Below, piece by piece: positions 50,664-62,571 of a DNA stretch of 64,000 nt. The translations under genes were made by a program, and so were the position numbers. A model generated the notes under the pieces. That model worked only from the letters and a program-made list of their open reading frames with translations. It ran no database searches and was not told the origin of the DNA. The stretch comes from Camillea tinctor (Eukaryota > Ascomycota > Sordariomycetes > Xylariales > Xylariaceae), in assembly GCA_022578605.1 (NCBI GenBank), contig MU394145.1, forward strand, positions 62,001 to 126,000, read 5' to 3'. Numbering within the stretch: the first letter of the stretch is position 1; each line of letters opens with the position of its first letter.

Positions 50664-53600
50664 TCATGACGGCCCCGCCGTCTGCGTAGCCCCGCCAAGC
50701 TGCTGCTGCTGCCGCGCAAGGTGTCCCCTAGAGATAAAATCGCGGTTCTCGATCGCCACGCTCTTGGTCATGTGGTTGACCTTGTACACGCCGACGAGGC
50801 GGGCGGCGAGCTCGAACATGTTGTTGCGGAGGGAGATGACGATGAACTGGGCGTTCTTGGTGCGTTCCTTGATGTAGTTGGCCACGATCGATACCTAACG
50901 GACGCATAATTAGTCAGACAGATCATTTCACAAACATAGCCAGTGCTAAGGCAAATGAATAAATAAAAAGGGGGAGGGGAGGGGAGGGGGGTAACTCACG
51001 TTCCTGAAATCCAGGGCAGCGTCGATCTCGTCCATGACGTAGAGCGGCGTGGGCTTGTAGTGGTGGAGGGCGAACACGAGCGCCAGACTCGACAGCGTCT
51101 TTTCGCCACCACTCAGGTTGCTGATGTTCTTCCAGCTCTTCTTGGGAGGCATGACCGAGAACAGGATGCCCTCGCTGAAGGGATCGAGACTGTCCACGAG
51201 CTCTAGCTCAGCGTTACCGCCCATCGTGATCATCTGGTACATTTCCTTCAGGCGCAGCGAGATGGTGCTGAAGCCTTCCATGAAGCCTTCTAGTCGGAGG
51301 CGTCGGAGATCGTCGCAGCGCTTCTTCGCCACGTCACGTTGCTGGACGGCGGTAGCGAGGTCGGAAGACCGTGCAGCATGTTCCTCGACACGTCTACGAT
51401 ACTCCGATAGGACACTGACGTCAACATTGACGTTCTGTGTCTTCTCTTCGAGGGCAGCAATTTCGGCCTTCAACTTCTCCTTGCTCATATCTTTTAGTTC
51501 GTCTGCCGTGTACCGTGGGAGCTCCTGAGGCTGTTCCTCGTGTTGTTCCTCGGGCTCTTCGTCTTCTCCTTCTTCCCCTTCCTCACCTCGTTCTTCATCT
51601 CCTTCTGCTGGTTCCCTCTCTCCTGTTTCTTCCTGTTGGGTCTCATCTCCATCCTCCCTGGGCTCTTGAGCCTTCTGGGCAGCCCGAGAGGACTTCTTGG
51701 CTCGTGTCTTGCCACTAAGGTCACTCACATTTTGGAGAACAAGCTTGCTCAGCTTCTCATCCCAGTAGCGAAGGCGCTTCTGGTTCTCCACGAGTGCCTT
51801 TTGATTCTCTTCAAGCTTATTGCGCATCTCAATTTCGACCGCACGTGTTTCGTTGAGCTCTGAGGTCTTCTCGTCTAATTCGGATTTTAGCTCAGCTAAT
51901 TCCTTCTTCTTGGCGGCAAGTTCCTCTTCCGCCTCTTCAACACGCGCGTTCAGATCCTCAGATTTACTACCTTGGTTCTCAACTTCTTGCTCAAGCTTCT
52001 CAAGATCCCGTATTGCGGCTTGTAACTCCTTGGATGCCTTGGCGTGGTCCCTTTCGAGCTTGGTCTTTGACTTTTCGGCTTTCGCCCGCTTAACTTCAGC
52101 ATTTGAGGTTTCTTCATTGTGGGAGGAAATTTCTTCCTTGATAGCATCGACTTTGGTCCTCTGAGCACGGAGCTTCTCACCACCAACCTCCATGATCTTG
52201 TCCTGCAGCTCCTTGATCTCGGCTTCCACGCCCTCAGTCTCGGCATGCAACTTGGATACTTCCTTATTTAATTTGGCAATTTCCTTCTGCAGGGCAGATA
52301 CCCTGTGGTCGTCAGCCTCAGATGGTTGGTGTTCCTTGCCGAGTTCCTTGACCCGTCTTCGAGCGTCTGCAAGGTTCTTCTCAGCACTCTGGATTTCGAG
52401 GCCAATTTTCTGCATCTTTGTATCCATCTGCGGGATCTGATCTTTTAATTGTCTTGACTGAGTCTCGAGTTCTCGTTGACGCTCTTGGAAGTCTTGGTAC
52501 TCCTGCTCGATAGCGTCTCGATCACTCTCAAGCTTGACAACCTGCTCCTTAGTCATGTCTGCTACAAGCTTGCTTGACATTAGCCCCTTCTTGACAGTGC
52601 CACCACCACCAGACATAGTACCACTCGTATCAATCAGCTCGCCATCGAGAGTCACAACACGCCATCGCTTGGCACCATAGGCAATTCTATTGGCCTGAGA
52701 GAGGTCATCAGCCACGAGAGTGTCTCGGAGGGCATGATAGAAGGCAGGCCGGAATTTCTCTTCCTTTGCTTGGACCAGGTCGAATAATCGCGGCGCATTT
52801 TCAGGGGTTTGAATTGGTTGAAGGCCATGTGTGCGCAACTTGTTTAAGCACATGAAGTTGCCTCGCCCAAGATTTGTCTTGCGCAGGTACTCGATGCATT
52901 GCTGTCCAGCCTCAACGGTGTCCGTGACAAAATTATCAAGAGCACCGCATGCCGTAGATATAGCAACGTCGTATTTCTCGTCGATGGTACCGAGATTTCC
53001 TAGACGCCCGTTGAACCCTTCAATTCTTCCGGATTCTTTCATTCGCATCAATGCTGTAAGAACATTGCCACGGTTTTGATTCTGAGAAAGGCTAGATCTA
53101 GCTTCATCTGCCTTTTGTCGCGCGTCTGAGACCTTGGAGCGATAGTTATACTCAGTCTCTAAACTCTTAAGATCCTCAAGTTCAACTTCGATCTTCCGTC
53201 CTTCTTTCTCAAGCTTCGCCTTCTCAACCTGGCATTCTTCCAGCTCGCTCAGTTTAGCGGTGCGGCCTTCCTCAATAGCAGTAATCTTCTTTTCTACTTC
53301 TTTCAGCGCTGCCTCACCAGCATTCGCCTTTTCCTCGAGGATAGTCATCTCAGACTGCGCAACTGCAATGGCAGACTGCTTCTGATTGATCTTCTCTTTC
53401 CAGGGCTCAAGAGACTTCTGCTTGGCTGCAATCTGATCCGAATATACTTGCGTCTTCCCCTTTAGGCTTTCTCGGATGGTGGCCAGCTTAGCCTCCTCTT
53501 CCTGCACGCGCTGCTCAAGGGCAACAATTTCCTCAGCCCGAGACGCAATATCCTCGGTGCATTCCGCGATGGTTTCGTCCGCTTCCGTGGCAGACTTCTC

Positions 53601-55535
53601 GGCATTCACGATGGTCTTTTCTAGCTTCTTCTGCTTATCAGTCAAGAATTTACGCTTCTCGTCGAACTTGACTCGTTCCTGCTCGAACTTAGAAGCTTCC
53701 TTTACCAGGGCTTGGACGTTCTTTTCTTGAGCCTCAAATTCCTTGCTTCCTCTTGAATAGGCCTTATGAAGCTGTTTGATCACCTGTTCGCTACCCTGGT
53801 GCTTTTCGAATTCAGCATCAAGCTGGGCTTGCATCTGACTGACAGCCTCGGCCGTGACGGCCACATTATCGTTACACTCGCTTATGTAGAGTTGGTAGAG
53901 CGCGGATTTTTTCAGTGCCAGTTCGTTCTCGTCGCGAATGAAGGCGAGTGCCTTGTTCTTTTTGTCCTCGAGGCTGTTCTTCTCCTTCTCCACATGTTGG
54001 ACACGACCGCTCTTTTCCATACAAATCTCGTTCAGAGTTTCAACTTCGGCGGCAGACTCCTCGATGGGAGTTTTGTATTTGGACGTGCCGATAATATCCT
54101 CCAGATATTCGAGCAGGCCGTCCTCATGTTCATTGGCGGCCTTGGGCTTCATCTGAGCGATAGACTCGACTTCACCCTGTAAGATCAAGAAACGCTTGTG
54201 ATCCAGGTCAATCCCCCGACCTTTGAGAAGAGTGGTGACGGTAGTGAAGTTGGACTCCCTGCCATCGATGTAATATTTGCTTGAATTGTTCTTGAAAGCT
54301 CTTCTCGAGATGATGAGTTGAGAGTTGGGAATTACCTCGGCTCCACCGCCAGGCTAGATTCTAATTAGCATTTCATACTTGGGTTTCAATGGGGGCAGCG
54401 AGAGACAAACCAGGTCCATCACTTCTTGGAAGTGGACGGCAACCTCGCAATGGTCCAGGTTGGGGTGTGCGGCCGAGTTGTGAATCAGAGCAGATATCTT
54501 TCCTTGTCGCATTTTACTTGCCCTGAAACCGAAGACGAATAGCAACGAGTCAATGACGTTAGACTTGCCAGAACCATTAGGGCCTACTACGGAAGAAAAG
54601 GACGAATGGAAAGGTCCGACCTCCTGCCGGCCAGCATAGCTCTTAAAGTTGTTCAAGATGAGGTAGGTGATGACAATTCGGGGTTTCGGGCCCGTCTCCT
54701 CAACAATGGGCTGGGGCATTTGGCGCGACTTCAGGACGATATCCATGGGCTTCTCCAATATGGTATCCAAAGCCTTAATAGGCTTGACCTGAGTGAGGTT
54801 TTCATCGATAGGCGATCTCTGGCTGTGGGCATCGTGCAGATTAGGCTTAGCTAGCGGTGTGTCAGACACCTTGATCTGTGCTTCGGACCGGGCGGGTGTA
54901 TTCGCTCTACTCGAATTGGCCTGAGGCTCTGGAGCCGACTCTGGGGCAGGTTCCGGGATAGGCTCCGAAACAGACTCTGGGACAGGTTCTAGGGTTGGCT
55001 CTGGAGCAGGCTCTGTAGCGGGCTCGGGGTTTGGTTCTTTGGTACTGGCCCTGGATCTCCTCGGCGCGGCACTTCTTCTCTTGCGAGTTGTGGTCTTGGG
55101 AGGAGAGTCGGGCGGCACAACGGTGGCGGCAGACTGGTCTGGATCGGCCACCTCACTAGGCTCTGCTGGTTCGGGAGCAATCGACGTTGTCTCTGCTACA
55201 CTTGCCTCTGCTACACTGGTCTCTGCTACACTTGTCTCTGCTGCAGTGGCAACAGTCGAGGTGGATTCACGCGCAGTGTTCCTCTTAGGGCGACCCCGGC
55301 GTGGTGCGGCTCCGGAAGCGGTGGAGGTGGAGGCAGAGGCGGTGGAAGCGGGTGCCGCTGATCTTCTTCGGCTCGCGGGCTGGCGGCGTGTGGGTTGCGG
55401 AGCAGGTTCCGGTTCGAAGTCTTCTTCCTCCTCTTTTATTCTTCTCGAAGTGTTTCCCACAATCTCGTCCTCATCTTCGGATTCAACAATTGTGCGCCGG
55501 GTCGCTGCAGCGCGACGGGATGGTCGTGATGACAT
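50664..55535 (-). CDS. smc4: Condensin subunit SMC4
   Basis: Exons 55535-54411, 54353-51000 and 50894-50664 sum to 4710 nt (1569 aa). ATPase of the condensin complex that loops and compacts mitotic chromosomes with SMC2. The N-terminal head has Walker A GPNGSGKS at residues 318-325; a long coiled coil follows. The hinge region includes GRLGNLGTIDEKYDVAIS and DTSGTMSGGGG. The second coiled coil leads to the C-terminal head with signature LSGGEKTLSSLAL and Walker B PLYVMDEIDAALD. Unusual parts are a ~285-residue disordered N-terminal extension with SVAET repeats (residues 99-117) and a Pro-Glu tract (168-205), and a strongly acidic insert in the second coiled coil (DNA about 51520-51670). Divergent from the ELYS-like gene. 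Confidence 0.97.
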
Positions 55536-56066
55536 GGTTTGTTTCTACGGGACTCGAATGAATGCGAGCCGATCGGCATATGGATGAATTATATGTAAAA
55601 TGTATGTTCAGTCATAAAATCGTCAATGCCATCCGGGTCTTTGGGGAGGGCGGAGGGGAGGGAGTTCGTTGTCAGGCAGTTGGGAGGAAAAGTCGCACTG
55701 GTGAGAAAGTAAATAATAAACAAAATAAAAGACAAGGTGGTGTTCGATTCTCTCCCCCGCCATATTTTGGGGGCGCGTTATCAGCTAATCGCAGCGCGAC
55801 CGTGCCTTATCCGATAATTACCCGGGCTAATCATATCCAATAAGGAAGTAGTACAAGCATTACCTACCTGTGTACCGCATTACTACTCTGTAGTACCTAA
55901 GTGCTAGTGCGGGTAGCGCAACACTGTAAAAGCTGCGACCGAATCCGATAAGCAAGGTAAAGCTTCTAAGTTCTAATGCTTCCTAGTACCATCTTCGTCA
56001 CATCACTGCAAGAAAACAAAACCAAAACAAGAAAACAAAAGAAAATCTGCAAAATATTGCCGCAAG
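55536..56066. promoter_or_regulatory. Divergent promoter region, SMC4 / ELYS-like
   Basis: 531 bp shared upstream region of two nuclear genes. An A/C-rich leader (about 56008-56050) precedes the nucleoporin start. No specific site is claimed. Confidence 0.5.
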
Positions 56067-57075
56067 ATGTTCGACTTCTCCCAATTCGACCCGGTCTTCG
56101 GTTCACTAGATCCATTTCCTTACAACCGTGGCTTTTCCCAAAAAGTCGATGCCTCCCGCAAAACTCTCGAGGGATCTCTCTTCGTCGATCGCGTCTTGAA
56201 GGCATTGAATCTGGCACAAGGTATATGGTAACAACCTATTATGATTCCAATTCCACTCTTGCAAACTGCCTTTTTTTTCTCTCCTGTAATTATGTGCTAA
56301 CTCGATCTCAGCTGTCAATATTTACCCTCCCAAGAACGAGAGTGCCCTCCGACAGCTACACGACCAGATATCCAACAGCAACAACATCACCGTCCACCAC
56401 AAGCTCTCCCTAATCTACTACCTCCTCCTGGACATCGACGATCTCGGCCATGACGGCAAAGCCGAGGCGTTTGCCTCGAGGGCAGGAATCCCCGACAGAT
56501 ACCAGATCTTCATGAAGGGTCTATGGTTCATGGACCAGCTGAACTTCGAGCTCGCCCTCGAGCACCTCACCCACCCCTCGCTCGTGTCCGAGTTCGCCGA
56601 CGATATCCTCACCGTCCTCGTGCGCCAGTCGAAGGACGGGGACTACACGCTGCCTCTCGCCTACTACCACACCGTGCAGCCCGTCCTGCAGACCTCGTCG
56701 GCTCTGGAGCTGCTCTTCGATGCGCTCGCCCGATCCGACGTGCCTGAAGCCTTCGAGTTCTCCCGGTCGCACGCCGACGTTATGCGCCGCCGGCTCTTCC
56801 AGAAACTGGTCCTGGCTGTGCTGGACTCCCCGCGCGACGACGACACCGCGGAGAGGGCCTTTGAGCTCGCGAGCCTCCCGTTCGATCCCGACGAGGAGAT
56901 GTGGTTCACCGAGTGCCTGGAGAGCGGCGAGGCGAAGAGGCTGGGCGTCGCCAAGGATACGCTCTTGATGCGGCGCATCGCCACGGGGGATTCTTCGTTC
57001 CGGGGCGAGAAGGGAACCTGGGCTGTTGTTCTGGAGGGAGTCAAGAAGGGCAGTGGAGGTCGTACGCAGGCGTGA
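56067..57075 (+). CDS. ely5: ELYS-like nuclear pore complex protein
   Basis: Exons 56067-56220 and 56312-57075 sum to 918 nt (305 aa). The helical ELYS domain is recognisable: a start MFDFSQFDPVFGSL, then HHKLSLIYYLLLDIDDL, FMKGLWFMDQLNFELALEHLTHPSL, and AFEFSRSHADVMRRRLFQKLV. It is the small fungal relative of metazoan ELYS, a peripheral outer-ring (Nup107-160/Nup84) component at the nuclear envelope. It lacks the beta-propeller and AT-hook of the animal protein, which is normal in fungi. The ELYS family is clear; the Ely5 symbol is by analogy with Aspergillus/fission yeast. Confidence 0.88.
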
Positions 57076-57535
57076 TGCGGTCGTCTTAATATCATTTTTT
57101 TTATTGTTGTCGCATAGCGTTTGGCGTTTGGAATCCACGGCACCACCATTTCCAACATTGTTTAGAATTCCGGATTCAGCATGCCTGCCTACCAGCATTA
57201 CCTGTAGCTATGCTATAACCTACTTATTGAGAGCACCATGTTTCTGTACCGGTCAAATTAATTACCTCTAATACTCTATAAACAGAATACGTATGTGTAG
57301 CAGGTTGGATCTCCTGCGTAATGAGCGTACATTGTGAGAGCATTCATCACATATAATTCTCTGCCACATCCAAGCCTAACCAAATAGCATTTCTCCAAGA
57401 TATTTACCTCAATATACAAAATTTATCCTTTTATATCCAAGAAGGGGGTGATATATGAGCTGGCCTTGCTCTTCCCATCCCTATTGGTGGGTGGATATAT
57501 ATACCCCAATTATGCACAAACCTTTCAATAGCCCA
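57076..57535. other. Intergenic region between ELYS-like gene and tRNA
   Basis: 460 bp; 3' flank of the nucleoporin gene and 5' flank of tRNA-Glu. Nothing else is seen. Confidence 0.5.
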
Positions 57536-57607
57536 TCCGAGTTGGTGTAGTGGCTAACATTTGACGCTCTCACCGTCAAGCCCGGGGTTCGATTCCCCGA
57601 CTCGGAG
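57536..57607 (+). tRNA. tRNA-Glu (anticodon CTC)
   Basis: 72 nt, no intron. The acceptor stem TCCGAGT pairs with ACTCGGA (57600-57606), followed by discriminator G. The D arm contains TGGTGTAGTGG (A box). The anticodon arm is TGACG-CTCTCAC-CGTCA with anticodon CTC. The T arm is CGGGGTTCGATTCCCCG (B box). A T-run follows within 15 nt (TTTTGTTTTTC), a fitting Pol III terminator. Confidence 0.96.
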
Positions 57608-57628
57608 TTCATCTTTTGTTTTTCTTAG

Positions 57629-57758
57629 ACATTTTTATTCTTTTTACCTCATTCATAACTACTATCGGAGCTCAACAACAACAACAACAACGCACATTTT
57701 TATTCTTTTTACCTCATTCATAACTACTATCGGAGCTCAACAACAACAACAACAACGC
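57629..57758. repeat. Perfect 65-bp tandem duplication downstream of tRNA-Glu
   Basis: Two head-to-tail copies, 57629-57693 and 57694-57758, each starting ACATTTTTATTC and ending in an (CAA)n run plus CGC. No mismatch is visible, so the duplication is recent or maintained. Confidence 0.9.
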
Positions 57759-58895
57759 GCCCAAAAAAACATCTATTAATACTGTGTTCTATCAATATTT
57801 TTCAAGTTATATTCCTGAGTTTCTTTATTTATGAGGCCTTAAGTATATAAAATAGCTAGATAAATAATATCCCCCCAAAAGATTTCGTGCGAGAAGGTAA
57901 CTATGCATGTAAACTAATTCATGTTATTTCAATATGCATCAACTATTGCCCCTAAAACATTTTGGTATTCCCGGTTCTTCCAAAATAACTTATGTATTGT
58001 ATAGCCTCCGTTGCAACTATCCCAGTATACAACATACAAGCCCGAATACCGAGACCCACCCTGCCCCGAAGATGACGACGCCCGAGGCCGACAATCGCCC
58101 GCGCCAAGCATTCAGAAGTGTCTTCCAAAATCAAGCCCATGATAAGTCTTCTTGCGTGGGTACTTAAGTTTTCCTTGTAGATGGATAAGCTCTCTTCTAA
58201 TACTTAGTGGGTTGATAGTAAGTGTAGATTCGATTCCTATGAGTGCTACTTACAATTAGCTCATCTCTAATATACCTATATTAATCTCGCTGGCAGTTGT
58301 GGGGCCGACAAAAGTAATATGAAGATCAAGAGGTCAGAGTTCGTAGTGGCTAATGGCTGAAGCCGAGATTAACTAGTCTCTAGAGCATTGAAAAATTTTA
58401 AATTATAAAACTCTTTGGCTTGCGGTGGTGAATATGAGCATTATTGAGGGCCACTACGAGAGCAATCCCGATGAGAATCGAGTGTAAAGAATAAAATACT
58501 TTAGTAGCCATTTGTGAACCACCTGATAAAAGTTAACAATTCAAAATAGTAACATAGATATGCGGGAGTTTCTAATGAGCTCTTCAGAAGCTACATGGTA
58601 AAGTACATTTAATGGAATCGAAGTGAAACATCCTATAGCAATATTTGGAAAAAGATTGTGAGCTTGACAGATATAAAGCGCATGGTCCTTTTCTCAACTT
58701 CATGGTGCTATTCATGCAAAAATACTGCACCCTTACTCTCACCAAACCATACCAACTCAACCCAACTTCAATCAGCACGCTTAGTGCTATTTTCCTCAAT
58801 TACTTCACCTTCTCGGAAATAAGTCACCCATAATCACCCTCCAACCCAACCCAACCCCAAAGCTACATTACCAAACAAACCCAACAACCCCAAAG
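57759..58895. other. Intergenic region
   Basis: 1.1 kb, AT-rich. A short ATG frame near 58072 (MTTPEADNRPRQAFRSVFQN...) has protein-like composition but is only ~31 codons and is not called. CAACCC-rich DNA at about 58830-58895 looks like the leader of the next small gene. Confidence 0.4.
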
Positions 58896-59147
58896 ATGGC
58901 ACTCCGTCAAATCATCGACTTCCTCTTAGTAGTCCAGAGGGTAGCCGTATTAGAACATATCATAGGCGAGGGAGGCTTATTGTACGGGGAATGCAATACC
59001 TACGAAGAGGATGAGACCGACATCGAGCTGCAGCCCATAAAACACTCTTCCCTCCGCAAGCCGGACATACCTCGCGCGGCGATGCCCAAGGTCTTCCGCC
59101 ATGTGCACCTTGGGGGTGGGCGCTGGGGGTGGGTGGAGCAGAAGTGA
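58896..59147 (+). CDS. Small hypothetical protein
   Basis: 83-aa frame. The start has a favourable context (AAAGATGGC) after a C/A-rich leader resembling fungal 5'UTRs. The N-terminal helix is hydrophobic (LRQIIDFLLVVQRVAVLEHII), the middle acidic (YEEDETDIELQPI), and the end basic and Gly-rich (HVHLGGGRWGWVEQK). No domain is recognised. Codon composition is less AT-rich than the surrounding DNA, supporting coding. Confidence 0.45.
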   Translation: MALRQIIDFLLVVQRVAVLEHIIGEGGLLYGECNTYEEDETDIELQPIKHSSLRKPDIPRAAMPKVFRHVHLGGGRWGWVEQK

Positions 59148-60004
59148 GAGAAGGGGCGGAACGATAAGAAGTCTGAGGAATGCTTCTTTTTTCTTTCCCC
59201 TGGATGTGATGATTCGAGCGCGATATTTTGCGGTAGTAAGTTCAGGGGGAAAGTTGGTCTAGAAAGTTTGAAGCATATCTTATGCTGCAATTTTCTTGCT
59301 CTAATTTCGAAGGTTTATGAAGGTGTAGAAAGGATTTTTGGTTAATTCTTTTTTTTCTTGAAGAGCGGCTAGGTTACTAAATAAGTACGCCCTTAATAGG
59401 TATGGAAAGGAGTTAGGTTATCTGATGGGTTAGTTAGTTAGAGGGCTTACTCTACATGACAAATAGATCACTTTGAGGAATACAAAAAAAAATTTCAGCC
59501 TTCTGAGTTGAGTATTGTATACTCACATATCAAATAAGCTAGTATCTAGTAAGTTATGGCACTCATATTGGTAACTATATAGCCACTGAATATGCTGTAT
59601 ACTTTGATAGAAGGAACGTATACTATTTAGTATGACCTATTTTATCATATAAATAAGTGCATATAGCCTCTAGCACTCTAAGCCCGGTCATGCAATCGTT
59701 GCTTTACTTTGTCATATATTTAAACCACTAACCTGTGTCCTCATATATCTAACCTAAATAACCTATTTCGTGCCAAGATTATTATATAGAAGCTAAATAT
59801 CCCCTCCCTCAGGGCAGCTTCCAGAAACACAGACAGAAAGCCTCTTGTAGGTAGGCTCCGAGTAATCCCAAGACCATTATATGCTCAATTGTCACCCGTC
59901 AATCGACGCCGTTTCCTGCGAAGAGTATACTAAGGGGAAGCAGAAGTGAAAACTTGTTATCCAACCACGGTGCCAATTAACCACCTCCCCCTCCCCTCCC
60001 CCTA
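59148..60004. other. Intergenic region
   Basis: 0.86 kb; 3' flanks of the small hypothetical gene and of GH76. AT-rich, nothing recognised. Confidence 0.45.
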
Positions 60005-61189
60005 TCAACCAGAACTCTCATCCTCATCTTCCTCTCCCCCATGCTTCCTTTCCTCTTGGGTATGTTGCGTCGTCGCCGCCAGCAACAAATCCACAGCGGA
60101 GACCTGTCTGCCGATGGACGTCTCATCATACGGGTAGCGCCACGAGAACCCGTAAAACGAGCTCGACCCATTGCGCGCGTTGGCATAGGCCAGGCGGGCG
60201 TTGTTCGCGATGAAGTCGTCGTAGGGGTGGTCGTCGAGGACGTCGTTGAGCGCGGCGAGGCCGCGCATGAAAATGCCCTTGAAGGCGGTGCCGTTGGGCT
60301 CGCAGTCGGCGGCCGTGGCGCACGGCTCGGTCAGCGTGCCGTCCCACCAGACCAGCCCGCCGCTGCGCGATATCGTGGCGTCCGCGATGGCGCGCGCGGT
60401 CGGCAGCAGGTCCTGGCGGGGCGTCTCCTGGTCGCGCGTCGCTTTGTGCAGCTGCGCGAGCCCGCGCAGGATCACCCCTTGGTTGTATGTCCAGGTGGGC
60501 ATGCCGTTGTTGGTGCAGGACGAGTTCTCGCTGAGCCCGTCGTTGACGAGGCGCGCGCGGTTGATCATGCCGCTGGCTTTGAACCACTCCCACTCCGCGA
60601 GGCTGCGCGAGAGGTACACGGTGTCGCCCGGGATGAGGTTGTGCAGCGTGGCTGTGAGCTCGAGGTAGAGCTCGTTGCTGATGGCGTTGTGATACGTCCC
60701 GTTGCGGATGCTCCAGATGAGACCGCCGAAACAGGTGGTGGTGTCCCAGTAGTTGTACATGTAGGCTTCGTCTTGCATCGCAATGTCGAGGTATTCGGTG
60801 TCCCCCGTTACCTCGTACATGGTGATCATGGCCAGCGCCCACCAGCCCGTATCATCGGTGCTATCGGCGCGGAAATTCCCACCACCTTCGGGCCACCAGT
60901 CCAGCGGCTGTCTCTGCATCTCCACCGTGTACTTTGCCTTAGACATATACTCGAAGTCGCCGGTCAGCTTCGTGTAATCCAGGACAGCTTGTAGAGCGAG
61001 ACCATTGTGCCACCAAGGTCCCGCGGTTTCCCAACGGCCCGTAGTCTCGTCGTATAAAGTCATCATATCATCAATTGCTGCTCTAGCTCTAGCCAATATG
61101 GTGGTGTTGATCTGGGTGTCGGCGGCCGCCGGTTGCAACATGCTTATAAAGAGTGCGTAAACAAAACATAATGATAACCAGGATCGCAT
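60005..61189 (-). CDS. GH76 alpha-1,6-mannanase-like protein (Dfg5/Dcw1 relative)
   Basis: 394 aa, intronless, start at MRSWLSLCFVYALF; longer frames upstream lack a signal peptide at the right place. The signal peptide ends ...LQPAAA before DTQINTT. The (alpha/alpha)6 GH76 domain follows: PWWHNGLALQAVLDYTKLT, the catalytic double Asp in RADSTDDTGWWALAMI, FGGLIWSIRNGTYHNAISNELYL, and WTYNQGVILRGLAQLH. It acts on alpha-1,6-mannose backbones, in yeast thought to cross-link GPI mannoproteins to the wall. The C-terminus is short and acidic (KHGGEEDEDESSG) with no hydrophobic GPI signal, so it should be soluble and secreted, unlike Dfg5/Dcw1. Several N-glycosylation sequons. Confidence 0.92.
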   Translation of the reverse strand: MRSWLSLCFVYALFISMLQPAAADTQINTTILARARAAIDDMMTLYDETTGRWETAGPWWHNGLALQAVLDYTKLTGDFEYMSKAKYTVEMQRQPLDWWPEGGGNFRADSTDDTGWWALAMITMYEVTGDTEYLDIAMQDEAYMYNYWDTTTCFGGLIWSIRNGTYHNAISNELYLELTATLHNLIPGDTVYLSRSLAEWEWFKASGMINRARLVNDGLSENSSCTNNGMPTWTYNQGVILRGLAQLHKATRDQETPRQDLLPTARAIADATISRSGGLVWWDGTLTEPCATAADCEPNGTAFKGIFMRGLAALNDVLDDHPYDDFIANNARLAYANARNGSSSFYGFSWRYPYDETSIGRQVSAVDLLLAATTQHTQEERKHGGEEDEDESSG

Positions 61190-62571
61190 TGAAGCCCTCC
61201 TGGGGGGGCTTGATACACCCATATCTGTTAATTGAGAATCGACAACGACCTTTGGAGATACTATAAACGAGCGAAAGACTGAAGAAAAGGGTCTACAGAA
61301 GCTCAATGTTCTAAGTAGGCATGGCGATACTTCACAGAAATCCAGCACACCCGGCTATATAAACCTGCGGGAAACGAGCGAGTTGTACTTAACAAACAGG
61401 AACCAACAAAGCAAAGTTAAAAATCATACGTGAAAAGGCCAAAATAAAAGTCTCTCAAAGGAACGAAAACCTACGCGTGTCCTATCCAAAGGTCTGTGTG
61501 GGCGTTGTAAGACAGCCCACGATAATTGAGGAAGGCCGTGGGGAAACACCACCACCACCTCTACCTACCTATCAGCCGCCATGTCTAATGCAGATCATTG
61601 CACATCCAATCATGAAAGCCTGGGACCTGCTTTTCTTCTCCTTTCCCTCGTTTTGTTGCTGCTGGATTTGCCAAAGTGTGGTTATGTGTTCGTACCTGGA
61701 CTACATGATTGGTTGTGGCGGTCTCGCTTCGCATCCATTCATTCTATTTTATGCACGCCCATGTTGCAGCAGCAAATGCGACCGTTCCGGTACAGCGCTT
61801 GTCTCTCTATGTGCTTTTCTTTCGCCCTGGCCAATCCGTAACTTTAACATAGAGGAAACTTACTGAGACAAGGGGGAGGAGGGGAGGAGACCCCCTCAAA
61901 TCGGACCGCCATCGAAATAGACTCCGGTGCCACAATGTTAATACGGGAAAGGCAAAGGGGGAGGGGCCGGGAGCGGACCACGATTACTAGGTAAGTGTTA
62001 ATATCTGATATATGTACGTAAACATCGAACCAGGGCATTATGTACCTAGTATGTAGGAGAAATTTGCCACTTTCCTTCAACTACATAATATGTCTGGATT
62101 TCATAGGCCTGATATCTGGCGACCAGATCCCGCCTATGGTATATGCACCGCATAGGGGAAGAAGTCGTTACAATGAAGGGTTATTTCTGACGAAAAGCGT
62201 TATTGGAACACACATCAACATTACCATATTCATCACCACTTCCGACCACGAGTGAAGAGTAATCGTATGAGTTATCAGCTATCACATAATACAGAGAGGT
62301 ATTTCCTCTCCATTAAAGTTATTCCCCGTTTCAGCACTCCACCTACTCCCTCTCTTCTCCGTATTATCCTCTTCTTCCCCATCCAAACCAGTTCTAATGA
62401 CCCCTCCCCTCCCCATATAATGAACTCCTATAATCCGGTTCGATTTCATATAACTCCCTCCCCCCAGCCCCAAGCCTAAAACATTATTGTTCATACACAA
62501 GTAAAGAATATCATTTCTTTTTTTATCTTTTGAAATTTCGCCCCCCGTACCTCGGTATGACGGATTTTTTT
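61190..62571. other. Intergenic region upstream of GH76
   Basis: 1.4 kb. It should hold the GH76 promoter and the CWH43 3' flank. Short frames at 61.5-61.85 kb have no recognisable features. A C/T-rich stretch lies near 62330-62470. Confidence 0.45.

Noticed and set aside
58072..58167. Short frame MTTPEADNRPRQAFRSVFQN...
   Set aside because: About 31 codons, no partner exon found and no supporting motif; possibly an exon fragment but not callable.
60041..60994. 317-aa plus-strand frame opposite GH76
   Set aside because: Val/Arg-rich antisense shadow of the GH76 gene.
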